Assembly (NCBI GenBank): GCA_026119935.1
Contig: JALRMH010000003.1
Coordinates: 1,393,818 to 1,457,817 of the forward strand
Direction: 5' to 3'
DNA length: 64,000 bases
Origin: Endothia cerciana
Taxonomy: Eukaryota > Ascomycota > Sordariomycetes > Diaporthales > Cryphonectriaceae
Of this stretch, positions 1 to 10,869 are shown in pieces (the first letter of the stretch is position 1; the number at the start of each line of letters is the position of its first letter). The notes beneath the pieces are model-generated. The model was not told the origin of the DNA. It made no database searches and saw nothing but the letters and a program-made list of their open reading frames with translations. A program made the translations under genes and the position numbers.

Positions 1-221
1 CTGCAGTTGGTACAGGTCGTTGATTCAGGTGGTTGTTGTTGTTTAGAAGGAAGGAAGCTATCTAGGCCAGTCTGCCTGGCCTGAGTCTATGTAGGCTGTG
101 GTTTTGGCATCGGCCTGATCGGGCCGATGCCCGGCCCGAATCGGCCCGCCAGCCACTCAGTTGCCAGCTCCCTTCAACTCCTCAAGCCTATCAATCCACA
201 GCTATAGCATTATCAGTTCAT

Positions 222-943
222 CTATTTCTCGTAGCTGTGAACTGCCAGCCCTCGAAAGGCTCTAGGAAAGTAGGAAACTATTGTTGTTATACTGTTAACC
301 CTTTGAAGATAACCAAAGGAGGGAGGTGGGCGCCAGTAGCAGAGATACACTCGAGAAAGGAGGTCCAGGTTTTTGATCCAGGCTCTTTTTTCTGAATTGA
401 ACGTGAAGAAGAGCCACCAAGGACTAATCCGTTCTCTCCTTGGCCCTCTATTATTCCGGCTTCGTCCATATTCCATCGCTTAGCTGGCTTGATGGCTTGA
501 ACCTGAGGAAGATCCAAAAGACGAAACCAAAGCCGTATTACTTCGGTTGTAGCTCCATTGGTTCGAGCTGAGACAATCCGTCGAGTCCTTCGAACCTTGA
601 TCTCTAGATTCCTCTTCAAGAAAGCCTGAGCCTATTTCTTTCCTAGAGCTTAAGGGTCGCCCTGGACCTCCAGGATCCGTTGAGCAAAGTGCCTGAGTTC
701 TGAATGGCTAGGTGGAAGCCCTAGGGCTTCCTGAATGAGAATCCATTCAGCCAATTTCCTTTCCTGACTGATAGAAAGCCTTTGTTCATCTTGATACGCC
801 GTCTTGTGTGATTCTCCTCCTGCCAGACGATCCTGAAGAGTGGCCCTCGGAATGCCCCATTCCTTCGAGGCCTGTCGCTGGGACATGCCTGTTTTGACGG
901 CCTCGATAGCCTGGGCTGGCTCAACTTTGGAATAGGGCTTCAT
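222..943 (-). pseudogene. Pogo/Fot1-like DNA transposase relic
   Basis: The reading starts at 943 with an N-terminal Psq-type helix-turn-helix segment (GMSQRQASKEWGIPRATLQ, about residues 19-37). It continues into a CENP-B-like part (GLPPSHSELRHFAQRILE). After two in-frame stops between 650 and 620, the same frame resumes with the start of a DDE_1 domain containing RWNMDEAGI (the first catalytic Asp), PGSKTWTSFLECIS and LPPLVIFKG. The frame then ends near 287. The rest of the DDE catalytic core, normally some 200 residues more, is not found between 1 and 287. One of the stops (TAG where a Trp codon is expected) fits a C-to-T change on the other strand, as made by repeat-induced point mutation, but a single site proves nothing. 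I could not define terminal inverted repeats. The element is surely dead. The family assignment rests on the helix-turn-helix and MDEAGI motifs. Confidence 0.8.
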
Positions 944-1543
944 GATAGTCGTATAAAGATTCTGTGAAAAATTGAAGTTATTCGGAATGAAATTGGTTGA
1001 GAAAAAGTAATAGAAATAGAGGTGGCTGGAAAGACGGTGGGGGCTGGCCGGGGTGGCCGGAAGTTACCCCCTCAGACTTATTAATTGCTCATGATCAGCT
1101 ACAAGTTCCGGCCTACTAGCATTATGCTGTTTTGCAGATTAACAAACCTTACTATGATCGTTTGGTGTTTGCCTGACCATCCTGGAGACATGCACCTTTG
1201 TTGACTCCAGGCTCTCTGTGTCGGCTTCGGCAGCCTCGGTGAGCCCGGCTGGCCGCGGAGGTGCACGGGAGGTGGGCGAAAGGGATGGGCATAAATTCTA
1301 CAAAATCTTTGAGGATGAAGACTTTCAACTTTGGAGCATCAAGATGATCGGAGGGATGGAGACCTTGGATGCATCCCTCAATTGCGTGACAGAGGTCGTC
1401 TCCCCGTCAACGAGTTGCGAATTGGTAAAAAGGTAATAATACAGAGTTCTACAACAATGCTCTAGACCTTACAAAACAATTCTTTGAGTACGAACGAGAA
1501 CTCTCCCTCGTCCACTCCACCACACACATTGCCTTCACCAGCG
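944..1543. other. Intergenic, no gene recognised
   Basis: This stretch lies between the transposase relic and the acetyltransferase gene. It holds a short open frame at 1218-1436 (72 codons) with no family resemblance I can defend. A G-rich patch near 1040-1075 could belong to the transposon end, but I see no matching inverted repeat. Confidence 0.5.
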
Positions 1544-3166
1544 TTATGACCCGGAAGCGATCTGAGCAATCCACCTCTCTATATCAGCCATAACACGCTC
1601 ACCCAGTGACACATCAAAGATGCAATCTTGCCAGCTACCAGTGACACACATCCCCCCGCTTGCAGCCGTGATGGCAGCAATGAAGATGCCCCCATTTGTA
1701 GTCTCAGGGCTGACGGCGAAGAGCCCCTGGCGGATCGACCACATTTCTTCCGGGCCAGCGCCAACCATAGAAGTTGACGATGCAGCTTTGGATCTACCAT
1801 CGATCACGCCAATGTTGCTCACCAACCACGAAAGTTGCCTCGGCCGCTTGGCCATGGTCATGAAGAACTGCTGCCAGTCCCGGACAAACCTCATCAGACC
1901 GACGTTGTCGTTTCTGAGACCGTCCTTCTCCACCTTCTGCACAATCTCGCCACGGACTGTGGAGGCTATGGACCATGTCTCGCTCAGAAGCTCCTCGCTC
2001 AGGATGTCCGGATCCTTAGCGGCACCTGATGTTGAGGACTTGGAGCGGATCTTCTTGATAAGCTCGACGTCGAACTCGTGCATTAGCATCGATACATAAC
2101 ATGCCATAGTCCGGTGCGGCCGAAGATCCGGATACTCGGTTAGGCCTGTTGGTATATGTCGGCGGAGGTTCAACGCCGTGCCGCTGCGGAAGGCGGTAGC
2201 GGTCTGCTCGTCGAGCCGCGAGGCGATGGACACAAGCATTAATGCCTGTAGCAAACCGGTAACGGTGGTCTGATGCTCGCGGCACACATTTATGATCCTT
2301 ACGAGTGCCTCGTCCCCAACCGTGAAACATCGGAGCTGCGTCGTGAAGGGTGTAAGATGAATCGGTATCCAGTGCGCGAGGCTTGGGCTCTTGTCGAATA
2401 TCACCGAGCCGTACTCCTCCAAGGCCCCCTTCGCAAGGGTTTTCAGGGACACGGGGAGCCTGCAAACGACCTCGATCGGTGGCGGTAGCCTCGGAGGTTG
2501 CGTGGGGAGCGTGAGCGTGTGCTCATGGATGCTTTGGCTCAGTTTGTCACGTGTCGGAGAGTTGAGGCTCTGGAGCAAGCCTTCGTGGAATATTTTCCCG
2601 CCCATGCCATCGGTATGTACGTGATTCCACGTGAAGACTATGTCAATGAAGCCGGCGTGCTCCTGGTGCAAGATGCTTATCATCCATCCAGGCCTGAGCT
2701 GAAGATCGGTGAACCCCGTCTCGAGTTGAGATGCAGTGGTCTCCACCAGCGCCTTGTCGACATCTGCGCCGCGATCCAGAAATTGCCAACGGATGTGGTG
2801 GCGCAGGTCAAGACTCTCGAGCTGAACCCAGCAAGGCTTTCTGGAGTCGGCGCACACAATTCCGACCTGCAAGGTTGGGTGGTCCAAGATCACTGCAAAG
2901 ATTGCAAATTCCGTGGTGCTCTGGAGCTCCCCACGGCGTTCTTGGCCTCCGAGTCCTCGAGGGATCGTGTAGCGGCAGGAGATGACGGTTCCACGGAGCT
3001 GATCAAGCCTGTTCATCGCCAGGTGATAGTTATCACTGCAGCCATTAGCGCATATCATCATCTTACTCGTCAGACGTGGTTATACAAACAGATCGCCCAA
3101 TCCCCTGAGGACCCGGGGCCGCGCGTCTTTTTCAGACGAATTCCTTCCTCCTGTGCAAGAAGACAT
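1544..3166 (-). CDS. Alcohol acetyltransferase-like acyl-CoA transferase
   Basis: This is a predicted CoA-dependent O-acyltransferase of the fungal alcohol acetyltransferase (AATase) type, 522 aa. Two exons: 3166-3090 and 3035-1544. The 54-bp intron has donor GTTTGT, branch GCTAATG and acceptor CTGCAG. Splicing joins RVLRGLGDL to DNYHLAMNRLDQ, restoring the N-terminal 'L-G-x-L-x-x-Y-x-x-A-x-x-x-L' pattern of the family, so I prefer ATG 3166 over the internal Met at 3061. The catalytic H-x-x-x-D motif is WNHVHTDGMGG (His164, Asp168). In this superfamily the His deprotonates the acceptor alcohol and the Asp is structural. No signal peptide is evident. The substrate is unknown: families of this kind make acetate esters or acylate secondary metabolites. 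The gene stands between a transposon relic and a HET-like relic, so it has no pathway context. Confidence 0.8.
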
Positions 3167-4683
3167 TGATGCGATTCCGGGAAAGGATAGGACACGAGAA
3201 TTAGAGTCGTCTCGGAGCGTCTACAACCCAGGTTATAGGGAGCGCACTTTGGCGTATGCCAGAGACTTGAACGTCTTGGTGGATGATTTGTTTCCGTCGG
3301 ACTGAGGAAAGGTGTAATAATTTCTATCTTGCAGTCTTGAAATCCAGCTAGCATTATTAGAAAATGATCTAGCTCTCATTACGAACGATATATATATATA
3401 TTATATATAGACCTAGTCAACCTCGGGAAGGCTCTAGGATGCCAGTAAACACTTGGCGTCAGACGGGCAGTTCGAGGCCGCGTCCCTCGGGTTGCGGCTC
3501 CCGGACAGGCTACCGTGTTTGTATACACGAAGCATCCGTGGACAAGCTGGAAAGCGGGCGATCTGCTGTTCACAAGGGGCCGCGTGGGCTGAATCTATAT
3601 TCCTTGTGCGATATCGAAATCAAGTGATCAAGGGTCCGAAAGATCGACAATTGTAATGATTATCACGAAAGAATGGTGCCAACAAGTAAGCCAACATCCT
3701 AGATTTCTGTTCTGCTGCTGTGTCCTCAGCAATGGCCACGTCCAGTATAGTTCCGCCAGGCGGGAGTCATAGAAGAATCATTTACAGCAATACGTGCTCG
3801 TAACTAGTATCTGATCTTGCTGCTGCGAGGCAATGACCCAACCCGGGCTACGCCGCTGGAGTGTCTACGTAAGAAACAGGGTTTTGCTGTAGCGGCACTT
3901 GATTACGGATCTCCGACGCAGATGTGGCCGCGGGTCACGGTCGACTATTGTAAAACAATTCATCACAAAGAAGGCGCCCGTATTACTGAACGCCTGGGCT
4001 GTCGTCCGCAATAATGGGTCATTTCCGCGCCCGCGGCCGAGGATTGCAACGGGGAAAAACCGCGGAACCCGAGTGGATCTGTGGCATGTCACCTCCGAGC
4101 CTTACTGCTGACCCAGGCGGTGGTGGTCAACGACTTGATCTCACCGGATGCCCTTTCCCCCGGCTCGTCTTCTCTCTCGCCTTTCTTCTTCTTCTTCTTC
4201 TTCTTCTTCTTGATGCTAAGTGTTTATCTACGACCGCGAGGGTCGGGGTCATCCCGCACGCCTTCAAATTATTCTGAACTCATCCTGATTCGTCAAATTG
4301 ACACCTGAACAGCTAAGGCCTGCTATGAGTCCCTTCCGATTCGTTGAGCCTTACCACCGGTCCTACCCAGTGAGCCCGACCGCGATGGCGCTGTCGCTAT
4401 TCATACCGTACGCGCCGACGGCAATGTATATGGCGCACCTGTGACCCGTACTCGGCAGCTGCCATATCCGCACGTAGACGCGTCGCTGCGGCGTCGGTGC
4501 ACGCACTAAACATCATTCGCATCCGGGGTGCGGATCTAAGATTTTGCGGGGCGGCATCGAACAAAGGCGTCAGGCGTGCATCTGCCTGAACGGCTCGACG
4601 TGCACACGAGGTGCGCGCCACAGTGTCTTATCTGCACGGTCGTCGCCGCCTCTCAGCGGTGCCAGAGGCCCGGCGAAGATTGT
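3167..4683. other. Intergenic, no gene recognised
   Basis: It contains an AT dinucleotide patch (about 3387-3408) and a (CTT)n tract at 4184-4211. One Met-less frame on the plus strand (about 3003-3304) stays open for 100 codons, but it overlaps both exons of the acetyltransferase on the other strand and was not accepted as a gene. Otherwise I see only short chance frames. Confidence 0.5.
4184..4211. repeat. (CTT)n microsatellite
   Basis: About nine perfect CTT units lie in an intergenic pyrimidine-rich stretch. Confidence 0.9.
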
Positions 4684-4689
4684 GGAGGA

Positions 4690-5463
4690 TCAATGCTGCC
4701 GTCTATCGAGGCTCACGACCCAGGAGGGCACCCCGCTCAACCGCCGGCCGATCTTCCTGATCATAGTAAGCGCTTCGAAGTTGCCGCGCCCCCAGAGCAA
4801 GTTCGTGATGGGCGTATGGCGCCAGGGCCCAGCTATGTATCGGTCCTGAGCTCCCCAATGACGCAGTCGCAAACTTCTGCGAGCCTCGAACATACTGGTA
4901 GCCTGTCTGCGGGCCTAGAGAAGGCTCGGGGGCAGAAGTATATGGTGAGCTTCTACTAAGCAGCCAAGATGCTCGATGTGGCCAAAGGGCCCAGATGTCG
5001 TGTCGACGCCGGAGGCTCCACCCAGACCTTGTCGGTGTCTTAGGTGTGATCCTCCTGCGCCAGCAACAGGGGTCGTCCCAAGGGCATTGTCATAGACGGC
5101 ATTCGTGCGAGCCGACTCCGCCTGCAAGTCTCCATACGCCTCGTGGTCCATTTACCCGCCCTGGATGGTGCAGGGCGCATATCGTATACCTATAGAAGTC
5201 CATGGTTGCTCGCCACACACACAGAGCCGGAAGGGCTTTGGGACCGTGTCTCCCTCTACATGCCGAAACAAACTAGACGGCTCGTGAGGTATGAAGGCCC
5301 ATCTCCTTAGCAATGCAAGAGCACAGCGTAGTACGTCTCGTGGTGAGTCTTGCCCGACCGAGTAGCACTCTGTTGCTTCTCGAGAGCTGAGGTGAGACCT
5401 CCGGAGCCGGTGAAACTCGGCCGAGTCAGTGGGTGTGCGTGGCCGGGTCTGCTTGGCATACAT
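4690..5463 (-). pseudogene. Decayed HET-domain (heterokaryon incompatibility) gene
   Basis: Read on the minus strand, 5463-5152 and 5151-4915 give two adjoining frames that together follow the order of a HET domain. LFRHVEGDTVPKPFRL resembles the segment before 'LPKTFRDA'. GIRYAPCTIQ takes the place of 'Y-L-W-I-D-A-L-C-I-x-Q'. TNAVYDNALGTT and VAGAGGSHLRHRQGLGGASG match the 'M-D-x-V-Y-x-N-A-x-x-T-I-V-A-A-G-G...G-L-x-G' block. The hallmark WIDALCI is destroyed and the frame is broken at about 5152. Further weak coding continues to about 4690. HET proteins trigger cell death on fusion of unlike strains and commonly decay in accessory DNA. The similarity is diffuse and was judged from memory, so this is a moderate-confidence relic rather than a gene. 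Confidence 0.45.
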
Positions 5464-6988
5464 TCCTGCTTAGGTAAGTAAGTATGGGGCAGATTCTGGG
5501 GAAGGGAACGCGCGGGGTTCGCCTGTGTACATGTTCAAAGCACCTCGGTAGGCGTCATTTCTCTGCGAGGGGCCTCGAGCAAGATGAGGATCGACCTCTG
5601 CCCAGCCGTCCACCTCTCAGGGCCCGGCCCATGGCCAAGATGGTGTCGGAATCAACAGCGAGTCGACGCGAGAATCCCCTCCGAACCTGACCATGCGAGC
5701 TTCACTACAGGGCAGGAGAGGTCAAGTACCCCCCTGGTGAGGCCATGACACACTGTCTGTGCCTGTGTCTTGAGGCTGAGCATGAGCGTCTCAAAACCGT
5801 AAACGAGAACTCAATGGACCAAGAACCGGGGGGGACTACGTAAGACCCGCCTGCCAGTGTCCGTATCCGCCGTACGATAATCCGCAAAAGTACGGGAGGA
5901 CATGTGCGCCATCTGCATCATGCATCCGACGTCGTCACCAGTGCAATAGGGAGGGATTCCGGCACGCTTCACCCCTCAGCCCCGACCAATGACCTGCATA
6001 GTGCTGCTGGCATGCCATGCAAATCTCATCCCATCCCACCTCGAGGACTCGACATCTGGGTAGCCAATCCTGCCAATGGGCCCGGGGCCATCGGTGCCCC
6101 ATCGTGTCGATCTGATCTGCTGCAACCTGATCATGCCTGGTGTGCATTGGCACAGGTCCTTTTGAGCCAGGGCGGACGGCAAAAGCGGCGCGGCAAAGAA
6201 TCTCGCGGTGCCTGACTGCACAACCAGCGCCGGCCAGTCAGCTACCCGTCCGCCACGCTGGTGACCAGGGAAGAAGGGTGGGCGAGGAGCAGCAGCACGT
6301 TATCAAAAGCCTATCCGGTACGTTGACTCGCCTGGGCCGTGGGAAATTGCTCACTGCCTTGATTCGCTACGGCTGGGCGACGCGGGCTTATTCCAATCCG
6401 TCGTGCAACTCAGCCCCTCCGCATCCCATCCTTCCGACGACGCATGGGCTCGGAGTAGTGAGTGGGGGAGGAGGGGTGGGGATGGGTGAGAAATTTGTAC
6501 TTTGCAGTATGGATCTTCGGCAGTCTACGATCCAGGTCCAAGATGAGGTGCCAAGTTGGAACTGGGGCTGCCCAGCGGCCTGGCCCCAGTGCCCAGCATT
6601 GTATCGTCAAGGCATCTTCAGCTAGCATCAAGGCCGCCGACAGGGCAGACCCCAGCTTTCCACGCCATTCGTTGACAGTCACATGGCCCCCTCCGCAGTC
6701 ACTCGTCTTGTCTTTTGGACCATTGTGGCTTCTGTCGCATCTCCCTTGACGGTCTCTCGTGTCTTATCACCCGCTGCGTCCTGTCCAAAAATTTCCACCG
6801 CTGCCCCGTCTCTGCGCTCGTCGGAAGCCTACCTACATTTTTTTTGCTCTGCCACCTGCCTCTTGCTTATTCAGTACTGCAACCTCGTGTCAAAAACTCT
6901 TCTCCCACGCCCTGCGGCGTCCCGCCGTGCTTACGTGCGAGCCTGGACTGTGGCTGCGATTGTGATTACACCGACTGTGCTCCGTATG

Positions 6989-6990
<2 letters not shown>

Positions 6991-7031
<41 letters not shown>
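6991..7031. repeat. (GT)20 microsatellite
   Basis: An uninterrupted GT dinucleotide run lies about 0.8 kb upstream of the receptor-transporter start codon. Confidence 0.95.
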
Positions 7032-7032
<1 letters not shown>

Positions 7033-7312
7033 CACCGCTGGATGAAAAGGCAGGCTACTGGAGCTCCGCAACTCTGGGAGGAGGACCGGACCGGACTGGT
7101 TTACTTAACGGTTGCGCCCGGTCTATGCTCAACACCTCGCCGAGACATCTGGTTTGAGGACTCATGTCAGCTGTTGCTCCCGACTTCTCTCGTCGCCTTT
7201 TCATCCTCACTCCGTCGACTCATCGGAGTCTCAGCCTGTTGGCCTCCGATCGTCCGTGCGAGTCAATGTCAAGTCGGCTACACTGGCAGACTAGCACGCG
7301 GATAAAGTCGAC

Positions 7313-7360
7313 GCTTCATGACACATTGGTCGCCGGGCTTCATGACACATTGGTCGCCGG
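7313..7360. repeat. Perfect 24-bp tandem duplication
   Basis: The 24-bp unit that begins GCTTCATGACACATTGG occurs twice without a mismatch (7313-7336 and 7337-7360). The copies are identical, so the duplication is recent or conserved. It lies about 450 bp upstream of the start codon of the next gene. Confidence 0.9.
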
Positions 7361-7813
7361 GCTTTCTGACCTGACCAGCAGCCTCCGCTGCGTCTGAATC
7401 GAACAGCCTCATGCTGGCCACCGCTCTCATGCAAGACCCAGGATTGTGAATATCGCTGGGCACGAACTCGCTCGCGACGGATACCGGCCTCCTACCACGG
7501 CACACAAGTTTCCGGTTCGAGTGAAGAGAACACGCTACCCACGCTCTACCGGAGCTCTCCTTGCGGCGGCGTCTCATACCTGGACTCTTATTACCTTCGC
7601 GTTGCTAGCTATCTTTGGGCTGAGGGCTTAGGTCGGCAGCGCTTTACGATTTACTCTGCCATCCCACGGGCTACGATAATCCCATCGCTCCGCCCCTTCT
7701 CGCCCGATGCCCTTCAGCAGAACATCATGGCACCTTCATCCAATCTGCCAAATTGAATCTCGCGGCTGCCGATTCCTACCACCTTAGACGAATTGAGTGG
7801 TGCCCTTCCCGTC

Positions 7814-10800
7814 ATGGCCGAGATGGCCGCCTCGACGGGGTCTTTCACGGACCGCGGGCCCGCTGTCTTCGCTGTCACCATCTCCACGCTCGTTGTAGGG
7901 ACTATCTTCTTTATCGCCAGGATAGTGTGTCGAACATGGATTGTGAAGAGGGTGGGCTGGGACGACTACTGCATCATCATCGCCTGGGTCCTGGCTGTCG
8001 GCCTTACCACGACCATCGACGTCGGCACGAGTTTCGGGCTGGGTAGGCATGATGAGGACATCTCAGGCGAGGATCGCCTTCCTCTCAGGAAGACAGAATA
8101 TGTCTTCTCGGTTCTCTACGTACGTAGTCCACATCTGCCTCAGGTGAATGCTCACGATTGACATCAGAACAGAATCCTGCCCTCATGGCCCTCAAGACGT
8201 CGATCCTGATCTTCTACCTGCGATTGGCAAAGAATACTCAGCAGATCCTCCGCATTGCATCTTGGATCGTAGCGGCCATCGTCAACATCGCAGGTTTCGT
8301 TCTCACCATACTGAACATCTTTCAGTGCCATCCGGTCGTAGCATCCTTCCGCACATACTACTCCGGCCATGCAGAATGTGTCCCGCTCCTTACAGAGTTT
8401 ATCTGCAGTGCACCTGTCAACATCGTCACAGACCTCGCCATACTCGCCCTGCCGATTCCGGTCCTCACTGGAATGAGGCTGCCAAAACGGCAGAAGTACA
8501 TTCTCGTCATCACCTTTTCGCTCGGCATTTTTGTGACCATAGTCGATGTAGTGAGGATCTACTATCTACAGCAGGCTATCTCAACCGTATCTACTACACC
8601 GTCCAGCGACCCGTCAGCCATATTTGGCGACAGCCCCGAGTTTCCCTGGAATGCCTCGTTCTCTCTGATGTGGTCAGCTGTTGAGGTGAACATTGGCATG
8701 ATCTGCGCCTGCGTCCCGACCCTAAAGCCTTTGATCATCAAGATCCTCCCAGGAGCCATCCTCGATCCAGACGGCACGCAGGATTCGAACTTGTCAACGT
8801 ATGCCACAGGAAGCGACAAAGAGCCGCCTCCAGGGACGCAGATCGACACGGAGCCTCCCGTGTCTCGCGACGGTCCGCCCACTAGTCCGGCAGCTCCTCC
8901 ACAGTCTCAGCAGGAGTCCTCGGAGCGTCAAGAAATGGACTCAGTCGGCTTCCTCACTACACCCGACATGGCTCAGGACCACACCGCGACGACGACCACT
9001 GGTACACGAAACCATGTCAACTCGACAGGCACGAGAACGACGTGGAGGTCTCAGAGATCGAGACGCGACAGCGCAGTTTATTTCGGTTTTGTCAACATGA
9101 AGCGGCCCAAGAGTATCATAAAGACCTCGGCACCGGACTCGGTGCGGTACTGCATCATCGTCACCACGCTATTCCTGCTATGGGGCTTCTCCTACGGCCT
9201 TCTTAACACGCTCAACAATGTTATCGCCTCCATCGCGAACATGAGCTCAGCTGAGACCATTGGACTGACAAGCGTATACTTTGGGGGAGGCTACTTCTTT
9301 GGTCCGCTCATAATTGGCGAGTGGGTGCTCCGGCACGACGAACATTCTCGATTTCATCACCGACGACACAAGAATCGGGACCCCGTGGGTGGCTTCAAGG
9401 CAACATTCATTTTGGGACTTTGCATATATGGCATCGGTACCATCATGTTCTGGCCTTCAGCCGTTCTGACCTCTTTCCCTGGTTTCCTTATAAGCAACTT
9501 TGTAGTTGGCTTCGGATTAGCTGTTCTCGAAACAGCAGCCAACCCATTTATTATCCTATGCGGGCCTCAGCTATACGCAGAGGTCCGCATCCTAATCGCC
9601 CAGGGCTTCCAGAGCGTCGCCACCGTCATCAGTGGCGTACTTGCTCAGAAGGTCTTCTTCGTCAACCTTAGTAACGGTTCACGAGCTACCTCTGACGAGC
9701 TCCTCGACGTGCAGTGGACATACCTAGCCATCACGCTGTTCTGCGTCGCCCTGGCCCTCTTCTTTTACTATATGCCTCTCCCCGAAGTCCGAGATGCCGA
9801 TCTCGGTCGAGCCGCGGAATCCCTTCCTGTGAACGCGAAGAAGCGCAGCATTGGCGGCCTTCAACTACGAACAGTCTGTATCGTCCTCGCCGTCCTCGCG
9901 CAATGGACCTATGTCGCCGCGCAAGAATCAATGTCCATATTCTTCAAGAATCTTATCGAGGCCTTCCTCCCCGCCGCAGTAGACGCCTTCGCCTGGCCCA
10001 CAGCGCTCTCCCTCTCCGTTGACGACTACATCCTCCTCGCCCACGCAGCCTTCGCCGTGTCCCGCTTTAACGCCGCCCACATCGCCTGGTACAGCGTCAA
10101 ATATCCACAGTCGCGCCTTATCCCCTCGCCCCGGACGATGCTGACGGTCTTCTCCCTGCTCTCCGTCCTCTTCGCCCTGGTGTGTGTCGTCCTCAGGCCC
10201 ACCCGCAACCCGAACCTCATCGCGGTCCCCGCCATCCTCTTCTTCTTCGCCGAGGGCCCCCTCTGGCCGCTCATCTTCGCGATCGGCCTCCGGGGCCAGG
10301 GTGACCGCACGAAGCGCGCCTCGGCCTGGCTGACGATGGGGGCCAGCGGCCCCGCGTTCTGGCCGTTCGTCATGTACGCCGTGGTCAACAGCGGCGGTGG
10401 CGGCGGTGGTAAAGTGCAGGTCGCGTTCACCGTGGTGGTCGTGCTGCTAGTGTTCACGCTCGCGTACCCGGTCTTCCTGACGGTGGCGCGCGACGCGAGG
10501 GAGCTGGTGGACCCGGTGACCCGGAGACGCCGCCGCGCTGGGGGCGGGCTGGGCGGGCTCGAGAGCCCGGAGAGCGGCCGGAGCACGAGTGGCCAGAGCG
10601 GCAACGTGGACGAGGTCATCCGCCGGAGGCAGCATGCCAGGTCGGGGCCTGCGGCTACGGCAGGGTCGGGCGGCGGGGTCGCGCTGGGCCTGATGGACAA
10701 GTTCAGCCTCGGGAAGAAGAGGGACAGGCGGAGGAAGGGCTCGGGCTCGACGGCCAGCGACAGCCCGCTGTTCGAGCACCGGGAGACCATGGGCGACAGC

Positions 10801-10869
10801 GGGCTTGGTGCCGGGACGGGGGATAGACACGGCGATGGGCCGCCGCCTACGATACCCGAGGAGCGCTGA
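7814..10869 (+). CDS. PTH11-like receptor fused to FucP-type MFS transporter
   Basis: A 1,000-aa polytopic membrane protein with exons 7814-8119 and 8173-10869. The 53-bp intron (GTACGT...AACAG) falls at the usual place, joining EYVFSVLY to NPALMALKTSILIFYLRL. Residues 1 to about 300 form the fungal rhodopsin-like seven-helix domain of PTH11-type receptors (GWDDY after helix 2, the NPALMALK stretch, PVVASFRTYY). About 120 polar, Ser/Thr/Pro-rich residues follow. From about residue 420 a complete MFS domain starts (TLFLLWGFSYGLLNTLNN, then ETAANPFIILCGP), typical of the fucose/glucose-galactose permease family. A 130-residue basic, glycine-rich tail ends the protein. One uninterrupted frame covers both halves, with no stop or obvious intron in the linker. 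The start is the first ATG, just before the first hydrophobic helix. The receptor part could sense what the transporter part carries; that is inference. An internal start at Met 9097 would give the transporter alone. Confidence 0.85.

Larger units (their letters stand above)
5464..7813. other. Intergenic/upstream region of the receptor-transporter gene
   Basis: No conserved gene is seen. The last kilobase is pyrimidine-rich, as is common for fungal promoters and 5' leaders. It carries a (GT)n run and a 24-bp tandem duplication. Open frames of 100-160 codons here have no family features and read as chance frames in GC-rich DNA. Confidence 0.5.

Noticed and set aside
1218..1436. 72-codon frame with a passing likeness to retrotransposon Gag (FQLWSIKMIGGMETL)
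   Set aside because: The likeness is too short, and no protease, integrase or reverse transcriptase sequence is near.
2016..2465. Frames of 100-220 codons antisense to, or in other frames of, the acetyltransferase
   Set aside because: They are shadows of a real gene with a catalytic motif.
3003..3304. A Met-less plus-strand frame of 100 codons ending in a protein-like, Leu/Asp-rich tail
   Set aside because: It overlaps both exons of the acetyltransferase on the opposite strand, for which motif and splice evidence is much stronger, and no upstream exon fits.
9097..10869. A separate MFS gene starting at the internal Met
   Set aside because: The upstream receptor half has no stop before this point and no room for a promoter is evident; kept only as an alternative start.
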